From positions 62,001-126,000 of the forward strand of contig NZ_JAQQLF010000010.1 in the NCBI RefSeq assembly GCF_028548455.1: a stretch of DNA of 64,000 nucleotides, given 5' to 3'. This stretch comes from Vogesella aquatica (GTDB lineage: Bacteria; Pseudomonadota; Gammaproteobacteria; Burkholderiales; Chromobacteriaceae). Of the stretch, positions 50,481 to 58,485 are shown one piece after another. The position numbers and the translations under genes were made by a program. Under the pieces are notes generated by a model. The model did not search any database. It was not told the origin of the DNA and saw only the letters and a list, made by a program, of their open reading frames with translations. Each line of letters starts with the position of its first letter. Within the stretch, counting starts at the first letter, position 1.

Positions 50481-51161
50481 ATGGCGGGTATGGACACCGT
50501 ATGGGTGGCGCTGGCGCTATCGCTGAAGGTAGCGGGCCTGGCCACCGTGCTGGCGGCGCTGTCGGGCGTGGCGACCGGCTTTGTGCTGGCGCGCGGTCGT
50601 TTTCCCGGGCGCGATGTGCTGGACACGCTGCTGACCCTGCCCATGGTGCTGCCGCCTACCGTGCTGGGCTATTACCTGCTGGTGTTGCTGGGCAGGCAGG
50701 GCGCGCTGGGTGGCTGGCTGCAGGCGCAGTGGGGCATTAACCTGATTTTCAGCTGGCAGGGCGCGGTCATCGCGGCCGCGGTGGTGGCGTTTCCGCTGGT
50801 ATTCAAGCCGGCGCGGGCGGCGTTCGAGGCGGTAGACGGCCAGCTGGAGCAGGCGGCGCAGGTGCTGGGTATCAGCCGCCTGGCGGTGTTTTTCCGCATT
50901 ACCCTGCCGCTGGCCTGGCGCGGCATTCTGGCCGGTATCCTGCTGGCCTTTGCCCGTGCGCTGGGCGAGTTTGGCGCCACGCTGATGGTGGCGGGCAGCA
51001 TTCCGGGCAAAACCCAGACCCTGTCGATTGCCGTATACGAAGCCGTGCAGGCCGGGCAGGACGATGTGGCCAACCTGCTGGTAGGCGTAATTTCTGCTGT
51101 GTGCATCTGCGTACTGTTGGCCGCAGGCTACCTGGCCCCCGGCCGGGTGGCGCAGCGCTAG
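50481..51161 (+). CDS. modB: Molybdate ABC transporter permease
   Basis: 226 residues with five or six membrane segments and the permease EAA-type loop (AAQVLGISRLAVFFRITLPL). GEFGATLMVAGSIPGKTQT is typical of ModB. 3 bases after modA. A reverse-strand reading of the dispersed word core at 51117 is used as Leu-Ala-Ala. Confidence 0.94.
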   Translation: MAGMDTVWVALALSLKVAGLATVLAALSGVATGFVLARGRFPGRDVLDTLLTLPMVLPPTVLGYYLLVLLGRQGALGGWLQAQWGINLIFSWQGAVIAAAVVAFPLVFKPARAAFEAVDGQLEQAAQVLGISRLAVFFRITLPLAWRGILAGILLAFARALGEFGATLMVAGSIPGKTQTLSIAVYEAVQAGQDDVANLLVGVISAVCICVLLAAGYLAPGRVAQR

Positions 51162-51169
51162 GGGGCCGC

Positions 51170-51874
51170 ATGCTTGATATCGCCATCCAGAAAACCCTGC
51201 ATACCGGCAAGCGCCGCTTTGAGCTGAACGTACAGCTGCAGTCCGCCAGCCAGCACACCGTGCTGTTTGGCCAGTCCGGTGCCGGCAAAAGCCTCACGCT
51301 TAAAGCGATTGCCGGCCTGATGACGCCAGACAGCGGCCATATCCGCCTGGGCGGGCGGCTGTTGTTTTCGCAGCCCGGCGGGGTCAACCTGACGCCGCAG
51401 GCGCGGCAGCTGGGCTATCTGTTTCAGGACTACGCGCTGTTTCCCCACCTGACCGTGCGGCAAAACGTGGCCTTTGGCCTGGTGCACGGCTGGCTGAACC
51501 CGCGTACCCGTGCGCAGCACGACGAAGTCGAGCACTGGCTGTACACCTTTGGCCTGGCGGCCATGGCGCAGCAGCTGCCTGGCGAGCTGTCCGGTGGCCA
51601 GCGCCAGCGTGTGGCGCTGGCGCGGGCGCTGGTGGCCAAGCCGGGCGCCTTGCTGCTGGACGAGCCCTTTGCCGCGCTGGACCCTGCACTGCGCCACGAT
51701 ATGCGCCAGACCTTGCTGGCCCTGCTGGCGCAGGTGCAGATCCCGCTGGTGCTGATTACCCACGATGAACAAGACGTGGCCCTGTTTGGCCAGCAAGTAT
51801 TCGAGCTGCGCGACGGCCAGGCCCATGCGGCCAACCTGGCCACCTTTCCCGAGGCACCGCCCCGCCATGACTGA
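51170..51874 (+). CDS. modC: Molybdate ABC transporter ATP-binding protein, short form without TOBE domain
   Basis: 234 residues from ATG 51170. Walker A GQSGAGKS (34-41), signature LSGGQRQRVALARAL and Walker B LLLDEPFAALDP. Typical ModC proteins are about 350 residues with a C-terminal molybdate-binding Mop/TOBE domain; this one ends right after the ATPase. Overlaps modE by 8 bases. Confidence 0.92.
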   Translation: MLDIAIQKTLHTGKRRFELNVQLQSASQHTVLFGQSGAGKSLTLKAIAGLMTPDSGHIRLGGRLLFSQPGGVNLTPQARQLGYLFQDYALFPHLTVRQNVAFGLVHGWLNPRTRAQHDEVEHWLYTFGLAAMAQQLPGELSGGQRQRVALARALVAKPGALLLDEPFAALDPALRHDMRQTLLALLAQVQIPLVLITHDEQDVALFGQQVFELRDGQAHAANLATFPEAPPRHD

Positions 51875-52673
51875 TAAAACCATCCAGCTACAAGGTAGCC
51901 TGTGGCTGACCATAGACGGCCAGCCGCTGGGCGGCGCCGACCGCATGGCCCTGCTGGCGCAGATTGCCGCCTGCGGCTCCATCACCCGGGCGGCCAAGGC
52001 AGCGGGTATGAGCTACAAGGCGGCGTGGGATGCCATCGACACCATGAACAACCTGGCTGGCGAGCCGCTGGTGGCGCGCCTGGCCGGCGGCAAGGGTGGC
52101 GGCGGCACGCAGCTTACGGTGCGTGGCGAGCAGCTATTGCACAATTTTCATACCCTGCAGGCCGAGCACCAGCGCTTTGTCCACAGCCTGGCCAGCCAGG
52201 CGCCCGCGCTGGCCGACGACTACCTACTGATACGGAAAATGGCCATGAGAACCAGCGCGCGCAACCAGTTTGCCGGTACCGTCGAGGCGGTAACACACGG
52301 CGCAGTGAACGACGAAGTGACGCTGCTGACCCCGGGCGGCCAGCGCATTGTGGCTATTGTTACCCACGATAGCGTGCTGGGCCTGGGCTTGCAGCCGGGC
52401 GCGCAGGCGCTGGCGCTGGTGAAAGCATCGTCCATCATGCTGGTAAGCGACGCCGGCAGCGCACGCTTTTCGGCGCGCAACCAGCTGCACGGCGAGATTG
52501 CGCGTATCCAGCCCGGCGCAGTCAATACCGAGGTGGTCATCGCCCTGCCAGGTGGCAGCAGCGTGGCTGCGGTGGTTACCCAGGACAGCTGCGATACCCT
52601 GGCGCTGGCGGTGGGGCAGCCGGCCAGCGCGCTGTTCAAGGCGTCCAGCGTGATCCTGGCGGTACCGGCCTGA
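51867..52673 (+). CDS. modE: Molybdate-responsive regulator ModE
   Basis: 268 residues from ATG 51867: winged helix (RMALLAQIAACGSITRAAKA, SYKAAWDAIDTMNN) then two tandem TOBE/Mop repeats, each with a SARNQFAGTVEAV- or SARNQLHGEIARI-type start. Binds molybdate and represses the mod operon at the ATATA box before modA. It lies downstream of modC here, rather than apart as in E. coli. Confidence 0.94.
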   Translation: MTDKTIQLQGSLWLTIDGQPLGGADRMALLAQIAACGSITRAAKAAGMSYKAAWDAIDTMNNLAGEPLVARLAGGKGGGGTQLTVRGEQLLHNFHTLQAEHQRFVHSLASQAPALADDYLLIRKMAMRTSARNQFAGTVEAVTHGAVNDEVTLLTPGGQRIVAIVTHDSVLGLGLQPGAQALALVKASSIMLVSDAGSARFSARNQLHGEIARIQPGAVNTEVVIALPGGSSVAAVVTQDSCDTLALAVGQPASALFKASSVILAVPA

Positions 52674-52755
52674 ATGGCGCGCTGCGCTCACGGCCGCCAT
52701 GACCCTGCGCGCAGGCTGCGGCATACTGGCTAACCCCGCCTTCGAAGGACACCCC

Positions 52756-53247
52756 ATGTTGCTACAAGACGAATTGGCGCTGGTCGCCCGCCAGGAAGCC
52801 ACGCTGGTATTGCCGCATTTTGATGAAAACGACGCCTGGCAGCTGGGGGTGGCGCTACGCGCGCAGGCACTGGCACAGCAGGCGCCGGTGGCCATTGCCA
52901 TTACGGTGAACCAGCAGCGCCTGTTTTTCAGCATGCTGCCCGGTGCCACGCCCGCCAACGACGACTGGCTGCGGCGCAAACACAATGTGGTGCAGCACTT
53001 TCAGCAAAGCTCCTACGCCGTGGGGCTGGCCTGCCAGCTCAAAGGCAAGACCCTGGCCGAGCGCAGCGCGCTGCCAGAGCGCGATTACGCCAGCCACGGC
53101 GGCAGCTTTCCGCTGCGTGTGGCCGGGGTGGGCTGCATCGGTTCGGTAGGGGTGTCCGGCCTGGCGCAGCGCGCCGACCACGAGCTGGTGGTCGCCGTGC
53201 TGGCGCGCCAGTACGGGCTGACCGATGTGCCGCGCCTGCCGCTATAG
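52756..53247 (+). CDS. UPF0303 (HbpS/GlcG-like) family protein
   Basis: 163 residues from ATG 52756. One alpha/beta domain; NAFSHGGSFPLRVAGVG-like segment is seen as SHGGSFPLRVAGVGCIGS, typical of the heme-degrading-domain-like UPF0303 group. Function is uncertain; homologues bind heme or small acids. Overlaps the convergent kinase gene by 6 bases at the stops. Confidence 0.85.
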   Translation: MLLQDELALVARQEATLVLPHFDENDAWQLGVALRAQALAQQAPVAIAITVNQQRLFFSMLPGATPANDDWLRRKHNVVQHFQQSSYAVGLACQLKGKTLAERSALPERDYASHGGSFPLRVAGVGCIGSVGVSGLAQRADHELVVAVLARQYGLTDVPRLPL

Positions 53248-54558
53248 CGCGTAGCGGGCAAACAGCGCGGCGATATCCACCCGCGCCTGTAGCCGTGCGG
53301 CCAACAGGTACAGCCCGGCTACCTTGCGGTGCAGAAACAGCGCGTCCACCGGCGGTGTGTGCCAGGCGTCACGCTCGTGGCGCATGGCCCAGCCGGCGTC
53401 GCGCATGCGGGCGGCCAGCGTACTGCGGCCAAAATCGTAAGCACCGGCGTGGCGCAGCGGCTCGCAGGCCAGCAGGAAGATAGCCATCACCTCGTCGTAA
53501 TGGCGGGCCGACACCTGCTGCGGAAAGTAGCCCAGCGCGGTGGCGGCTTCGCCCAGCGCCTGCCGGTCTTGCGCCTGTGCGGCCAACAGCAGGCGGTGGT
53601 AGTGCTGCACGGTATCGGCCGCCAGCCGGCGCGTGGCGCCGAAATCCAGCAGTACCAGCTGGCCGCTATCTGGCTGGTAGCGGTAGTTGGCAAAGTTCGG
53701 GTCGCTTTGCAGGCAGGCAAAGTCGAAGATTTCCCGTAGCAATAAATCGAACAGCAGGGTGGCGATGCGGTCGCGCTCGGCTTGCGGCGCCTGTTGCAGC
53801 GTGGTGATGGGCACGCTGTCGATGAAATTCATCGCCAGGATGCGCGGCGTGCATAGCTCGGGTACGGTTTGCGGTAGCAACAGGTCTGCGTGGCCGGCCA
53901 GCAGCTGGCGGTAGTGCTGCAGGTTGGCCGCTTCCTGCTGGTAGTCGGCCTCCTGGTGCAGCTGGCGCTTGGCTTCGGTCAGCAGGGTAGCCAGGTCGAA
54001 ACCCGGCGGCAGCAGGCCGCTTAGCCGCAGCAGGCTGGCCACATTGTCTACATCGCTATCAATGCTGCGCGCCACGCCGGGGTATTGCACCTTGATGGCC
54101 AGTGTTTCACCGCTGGCCAGCTCGGCGCGGTGCACCTGGCCGATGGAGGCGGCGGCTACCGGCTGGAAAGAAAAGCGTTTGAAGCGCGTTTGCCAGTCGT
54201 CGCCCCATTCCTGTTCCAACACGTCGGCCAGCTGGCTCAGCGGCATGGTGTGCGCGTCTTCGCGCAGCGTGGCCAGGATGTCGCGCAGCGCGGGCGGCAG
54301 CAGCTCGCCGGCGTCCATCGACAACAACTGGCCCATCTTCATCGCCGCGCCGCGCATTTGCGACAGCTGGTGGGCAAAGCGTGCCGCATTGGCCGGCGTC
54401 AGCAGCAGGTCTTGCCATTGCGGGCGTTGGCCGCTGGCCAGCCGGCGCGCGCCTTCGGCTACCATGCCACCGGCTATGCCGCCCGCCAGGCTGCCCAGGC
54501 GCGCCAGCCGCGACAGGCGGCCCACCGGTACCGCGCGGGATTTGGCGTTGTCAGTCAT
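53242..54558 (-). CDS. ABC1/UbiB-family atypical kinase
   Basis: 438 residues. The KxGQ loop is KMGQ (74-77); AAASIGQVHRA at 135-145 is the Ala-rich loop, Lys156 lies in AIKVQYPG, and DFGATRRL and NFIDSVPI mark the C-lobe. Related UbiB and ADCK proteins support ubiquinone synthesis. Three word-core copies (53296, 53424, 53578) lie in this gene. Confidence 0.88.
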   Translation of the reverse strand: MTDNAKSRAVPVGRLSRLARLGSLAGGIAGGMVAEGARRLASGQRPQWQDLLLTPANAARFAHQLSQMRGAAMKMGQLLSMDAGELLPPALRDILATLREDAHTMPLSQLADVLEQEWGDDWQTRFKRFSFQPVAAASIGQVHRAELASGETLAIKVQYPGVARSIDSDVDNVASLLRLSGLLPPGFDLATLLTEAKRQLHQEADYQQEAANLQHYRQLLAGHADLLLPQTVPELCTPRILAMNFIDSVPITTLQQAPQAERDRIATLLFDLLLREIFDFACLQSDPNFANYRYQPDSGQLVLLDFGATRRLAADTVQHYHRLLLAAQAQDRQALGEAATALGYFPQQVSARHYDEVMAIFLLACEPLRHAGAYDFGRSTLAARMRDAGWAMRHERDAWHTPPVDALFLHRKVAGLYLLAARLQARVDIAALFARYAL

Positions 54559-54913
54559 GGGGCGGGGGCAGGGCGGGTTGGCTGCCGGGGCGCGGGTGGT
54601 CGGCCAGCGGGTAGGCGTCGGCCACGTAGGCCGGGCCCTTCATGATGCGTACGATCCACGCGCCCAGCGCCACGGTAAACACCACCGTCCACAGCAGAAT
54701 CAGCCAGCTGATAGCCAGGATATCCACCATGCCCGCCTGTTGTGCGCTAAGGCTGCCGGGCCACAGCCACAGTTGCAGCCGCCACAGGCAGAGGGGGCTA
54801 CCCAGCAACAGCGTGCCGTATAGCAGGCAGCGCGGCGCCAGCACCAGCAGCCGGCTTTCCAGTCCGGCCGGGCTGCGGCTGAAACCCGCCAGTTTGTTGA
54901 AGTAGCGGCTCAT
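54551..54913 (-). CDS. Hypothetical membrane protein, 2-3 helices
   Basis: 120 residues with two clear membrane segments (about 28-50 and 65-88), a Pro-rich tail (RPGSQPALPPPHD). No family recognised. It overlaps the start of the ABC1 kinase gene by 8 bases and follows the DUF3429 gene, so the three form one unit. Confidence 0.65.
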   Translation of the reverse strand: MSRYFNKLAGFSRSPAGLESRLLVLAPRCLLYGTLLLGSPLCLWRLQLWLWPGSLSAQQAGMVDILAISWLILLWTVVFTVALGAWIVRIMKGPAYVADAYPLADHPRPGSQPALPPPHD

Positions 54914-54916
54914 GGT

Positions 54917-55378
54917 TCAGGCCTGCAATGCCAGCACACCGGCCAGCAGGCTGATGCCGGCGGCCAGGCTGAGGTGGCGGCGCAGCGGCAGGTACCAGCT
55001 GGGCAGGTCCACGTCGCGGCACAGGCGCCGGTCTTGCAGATAGTGCAGCAGATAGCCCAGCAGCAGCGTGGCCACGCCGGGGGCTGCGGGCAGCAACACG
55101 GCAGGCCAGGCCAGCAGCGCCGGTACCACGCTCCACGCCATCATGCGGCTGCGACGGGTGGCATCCAGCCCCGGCAGCGTCATGGCAAAGCCCCAGTGCA
55201 GGGCGCCGACAAACGACAGGATCACCGCGCCGTACACCAGCAGCAGGCCAAACCAGAAGCCGGCGTGGCCGGCCGCCAGCCAGCACAGCGCGGCCAGGCT
55301 GACAAAGGGCAGGGCACCGCCGTACCCCAGCCAGGCGGCGGGGGCGGGCAAGCTTGCGGGGGCAGTATCGGAAGTCAT
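54917..55378 (-). CDS. DUF3429 domain membrane protein
   Basis: 153 residues from ATG 55378 (MTSDTAPASLPAP). Five membrane segments; AVILSFVGALHWGFAM and LPSWYLPLRRHL are typical of DUF3429. Homologues act near TatD- or oxidative-stress genes but the role is unknown. 3 bases before the next gene. Confidence 0.82.
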   Translation of the reverse strand: MTSDTAPASLPAPAAWLGYGGALPFVSLAALCWLAAGHAGFWFGLLLVYGAVILSFVGALHWGFAMTLPGLDATRRSRMMAWSVVPALLAWPAVLLPAAPGVATLLLGYLLHYLQDRRLCRDVDLPSWYLPLRRHLSLAAGISLLAGVLALQA

Positions 55379-55499
55379 GATGGCAGACCGGGGCAGCAGG
55401 AGTAACTGCCCTGATCTTAGAAACAGGCGCTCTTTTTGTCCAGTACAAAGCGTGGACAAAATAGCGTATTGCGGCCAACCCTGGCGCCGCGGGTGCGGC

Positions 55500-56279
55500 T
55501 TATTGCGGCAGGAAACGGATGCCGGTGCGGCGTACCAGCTCGTCGTAGGCCAGCATTTGCGGCTTGGCCACGTCGGCGTTGGCTACCCAGTACACCCACG
55601 ACTTGCCGGCGCTCGGGTCGTACACCAGTTTGTATAGCGCATCCGGCACGCGCACCTTGCCGGCGTAGCGCGGCGCTTGCTGCGGGTCGAAATAGGGGCC
55701 GGTAAACACATACACCTCGCCACGGGCGCGCTGTACGTATTTGCGCGTGGCGGCCTCTACCGCACGAGCCCACACGCCACGGTTATTTTCCGGCACCTGC
55801 GGCACCATATTGGCCAGGCTGAAGCTTTGTGCCATCGCCGCCGGCGTGGTGCGCTGTGCCGCCGCCGCCATATGGCCGCGGTCGTAGCCGCTGCCGCGGT
55901 AGTCGGCCAGCGTGGCGCGCTCGCTGCTGCGCAAGCGCGCCTCTTCGTAAAAGCGGTCGGTGCGTTTTTCGTCCGCATCGGCCAGGCTGCGGGCGGACAG
56001 TTTTTCGGCGGCAAACAGCGGTGTGCGGCTATTACCGTCGTGCAGCACGGCAAAATCGTCAAAACACAGCTCGCGTACGCGGGCGTGCTGCAAGCTGGCG
56101 GCGATGGCCGGGGGCGTATTGCGGTAGAACAGCTGCGGGCAGTCGGCAAACTGGGTGGCTACTTGCGGGCCGCTGGGTTCGGGGTTGGCCGCAGGGGGGG
56201 CGGCAGGGCTCTGGAAGTGACCGGCGGCGGCGTAAACCAGGGCAACAAGCAGGGGCAACAGGGCAAGCGGCTTTTTCAT
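55500..56279 (-). CDS. Secreted DNA/RNA non-specific endonuclease (NUC1 type)
   Basis: 259 residues with an N-terminal signal or anchor (1-20, MKKPLALLPLLVALVYAAAG) so it acts outside the cytoplasm. Catalytic DRGHM at 133-137 with His136 as base, NMVPQVPENN for the metal. Belongs to the Serratia nuclease family and cuts DNA or RNA. Could scavenge extracellular DNA or act in competition. A word copy at 55470 lies just downstream. Confidence 0.88.
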   Translation of the reverse strand: MKKPLALLPLLVALVYAAAGHFQSPAAPPAANPEPSGPQVATQFADCPQLFYRNTPPAIAASLQHARVRELCFDDFAVLHDGNSRTPLFAAEKLSARSLADADEKRTDRFYEEARLRSSERATLADYRGSGYDRGHMAAAAQRTTPAAMAQSFSLANMVPQVPENNRGVWARAVEAATRKYVQRARGEVYVFTGPYFDPQQAPRYAGKVRVPDALYKLVYDPSAGKSWVYWVANADVAKPQMLAYDELVRRTGIRFLPQ

Positions 56280-56377
56280 GCAGGCAACAACAGCGGGAAA
56301 AGGCCGGCAATTCTATAGCAAGTTTTATCGCAAAGTTGTCTTGTTGCCCGTTTAATGCGGCGCTATCGGCGGCAGGC

Positions 56378-56893
56378 TTACACCAGCCCGCCCAAGCCGG
56401 CCGCGGCGCCTGCCGCCAGCAGCCATAGCGGGTTCAGCCGCGTGCGCCAGCTTAGCAGCGCGCAGCATGCCAGCAGCGCACCACCAGTAAGGGATAGCGG
56501 ATGGCTGGCCGCCATCATCGCCACGCCGGCGCCGATCAGCCCCACCGTCAGCGGCGCCAGCCCGCTGTTGATGGCGGTGGTCAGCCGGCTGCCACGCGCC
56601 TGCTGCCACCAGCGCGCCACCCAGAAACTGAGCAGCGACGACGGCAGGCAAATGCCGATCAGGCTGACAATGGCGCCGGGCACGCCGGCTACCTTCCAGC
56701 CCACCAGGCTCACCACCAGCACGTTCGGCCCTGGCGCCGCCTGTGCCAGCGCAAACAGCGCGGCGAACTCCTGGCCGCTCATCCAGTGCAACTCGGACAC
56801 CACCACACGGTGCAGCTCCGGCACGATGGCATTGGCGCCGCCTACCGCCAGCAACGAAAACTGCATAAACATCAGAAACAGGAAGATCAGCAT
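56378..56893 (-). CDS. Chromate transporter half-protein (ChrA family, C-terminal-type)
   Basis: 171 residues, about five membrane segments. PGPNVLVVSLVGWKVAGVPGAI carries the PGP motif of ChrA. Together with the gene upstream it makes a split two-subunit chromate transporter, common in Proteobacteria; each half corresponds to one ChrA repeat. Confidence 0.88.
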   Translation of the reverse strand: MLIFLFLMFMQFSLLAVGGANAIVPELHRVVVSELHWMSGQEFAALFALAQAAPGPNVLVVSLVGWKVAGVPGAIVSLIGICLPSSLLSFWVARWWQQARGSRLTTAINSGLAPLTVGLIGAGVAMMAASHPLSLTGGALLACCALLSWRTRLNPLWLLAAGAAAGLGGLV

Positions 56894-56894
56894 G

Positions 56895-57446
56895 TCAGTG
56901 CCCCGCCTGCGGAAAACGCCACGCCAGCCCCACGGCCAGCGGCGCCAGTGCCAGCAGCACCAGCCATAGCGGCAACTGCACCACCGCTACTGCCGCGAAG
57001 GTCAGCCCCGCCAGTGCCCATGGCCGCCAGTGGCGCGGCAAGCGCGCAGCCAGTTTCAGTACCATGCCCAGCAACAAGCCGATGCCGGCCGGCGCCAGCC
57101 CGGCCAGTAGCTGCTGCAGCCACGGCGCTTGCTGGTAATGCTGGTATAGCGTGGCCAGCAGCAGGATCAGTGCCAGCGGCGCCAGCAGCAGCCCGGCCAC
57201 CGCCAGCAGCGCGCCACGCGCGCCGTGGAAGCGGCTGCCGATGGCCACCGCCATATTGACGATATTGGGCCCGGGCAGGATCTGGCCCAGCGCCAGCAGC
57301 TCGGTAAATTCGGCGTCGCTCAGCCATTGGCGGCGCTGTACCAGCTGGTGCTGCGCTTGCGGCAGTACGCCGCCGAAGCCGCTGAGGCCGATGAGGAAAA
57401 AGCCGCCGAACAGCGCTTTTTTGTCGGGAATGATCAAGGTATCCAT
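56895..57446 (-). CDS. Chromate transporter half-protein (ChrA family, N-terminal-type)
   Basis: 183 residues from ATG 57446. FFLIGLSGFGGVLPQAQHQL and ILPGPNIVNMAVAIG are the ChrA family signatures. The partner half begins 2 bases before this stop. A LysR gene is divergent. Actual substrate may be chromate or another oxyanion. Confidence 0.88.
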   Translation of the reverse strand: MDTLIIPDKKALFGGFFLIGLSGFGGVLPQAQHQLVQRRQWLSDAEFTELLALGQILPGPNIVNMAVAIGSRFHGARGALLAVAGLLLAPLALILLLATLYQHYQQAPWLQQLLAGLAPAGIGLLLGMVLKLAARLPRHWRPWALAGLTFAAVAVVQLPLWLVLLALAPLAVGLAWRFPQAGH

Positions 57447-57523
57447 ACCCCGTAGCGTAAGGCCGGCGGCAGGCCGGCACAAACGGCTTTTTCTGGCTTG
57501 GCTTGTGCGTTATTCTCACAAAC

Positions 57524-58405
57524 ATGAACCGCAAGCTACCGCCGCTGAATGCGCTGCGCGCCTTCGAAATGGCCGCCCGCTACCAAAGCCTGACCGCCGC
57601 CGCCGCGCAGCTGCACGTCACCCATAGCGCCGTCAGCCGCCAGGTGTCGTTGCTGGAAGACTGGCTGGGCCTGGCACTGTTTGAACGGGTTGGCCGCAGG
57701 CTACGGCTGACCGACGCCGGGCGGCAGTACCTGCCGGTGGTGCAGGCCGCGTTCGACAGCATTGCCAATGCTACTGAAAAACTCACAAACCAGAAGCCCA
57801 GGCTGTTGCGTATCAACGCCACCCCTACGCTGGCCATGCACTGGCTGCTGCCCAGGCTCACGCAGTTCCAGCGCCGCCACCCCGAGGTGGAGCTGCGGCT
57901 GGCCACCTCCGACGCCAGCATCAACAACCAGAACGCCGATTTCGACATCGCCATCCGCCGTGGCAACGACCACTGGCCCGGTTTTGTGTCGAACATTTTC
58001 CTGACCGAGCACGAGCTGCCGGTGGCCAGCCCGGCCTTGCTGGCGCGCCAGCCGTTGCCGGATGCCGCCGCGCTGGCACAGCACACGCTGCTGCACTCCG
58101 AAACGCGGCCGGTCGCGTGGGAGCGCTGGCTGGCCGCCGCCGGAGTGCCCGGCCTGGTACCTGCGGCCAAGCAGCATTTCGATCACTACTATCTGGCGCT
58201 GCAGGCGGCGGTGGACGGCATGGGCATCACGCTGGGGCCCAGGCCGGTGATAGACGAGCTGCTGGCCAGCGGCAAGTTGCAGATCGCGCTGCCCGGCCCG
58301 GCAGTGCGGGTACGCGGTTATTCGTGGGTGGTGCCGCTGGCGCTGGCAGAAGACCCGCTGTGCGCCGAGTTTTGCGCCTGGCTGGAAGACGAGGGCGGCA
58401 CCTAG
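57524..58405 (+). CDS. LysR-family transcriptional regulator (GcvA-like)
   Basis: 293 residues from ATG 57524 (MNRKLPPLNALRAFEMAAR). Helix-turn-helix LTAAAAQLHVTHSAVSRQVSLLE region (shown as AAQLHVTHSAVSRQVSLLE). Divergent from the chromate transporter halves, so it may control them. The dispersed word at 57688 is read as Val-Gly-Arg-Arg. Confidence 0.9.
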   Translation: MNRKLPPLNALRAFEMAARYQSLTAAAAQLHVTHSAVSRQVSLLEDWLGLALFERVGRRLRLTDAGRQYLPVVQAAFDSIANATEKLTNQKPRLLRINATPTLAMHWLLPRLTQFQRRHPEVELRLATSDASINNQNADFDIAIRRGNDHWPGFVSNIFLTEHELPVASPALLARQPLPDAAALAQHTLLHSETRPVAWERWLAAAGVPGLVPAAKQHFDHYYLALQAAVDGMGITLGPRPVIDELLASGKLQIALPGPAVRVRGYSWVVPLALAEDPLCAEFCAWLEDEGGT

Positions 58406-58411
58406 CGGGCA

Positions 58412-58424
58412 GGTTGGCCGCAGG
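58412..58424 (+). repeat. Single intergenic copy of GGTTGGCCGCAGG
   Basis: Seven bases after the LysR stop, in front of the terminator. Confidence 0.8.
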
Positions 58425-58435
58425 CTGTACAACGC

Positions 58436-58466
58436 ACAAGGCCGCAGCGGATGCTGCGGCCTTGTT
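58436..58466. terminator. Bidirectional terminator between LysR and the chemoreceptor
   Basis: ACAAGGCCGCAGC and GCTGCGGCCTTGT around GGAT, between convergent genes. Confidence 0.85.
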
Positions 58467-58485
58467 GCTTGCCAGGGCGGGGCGC

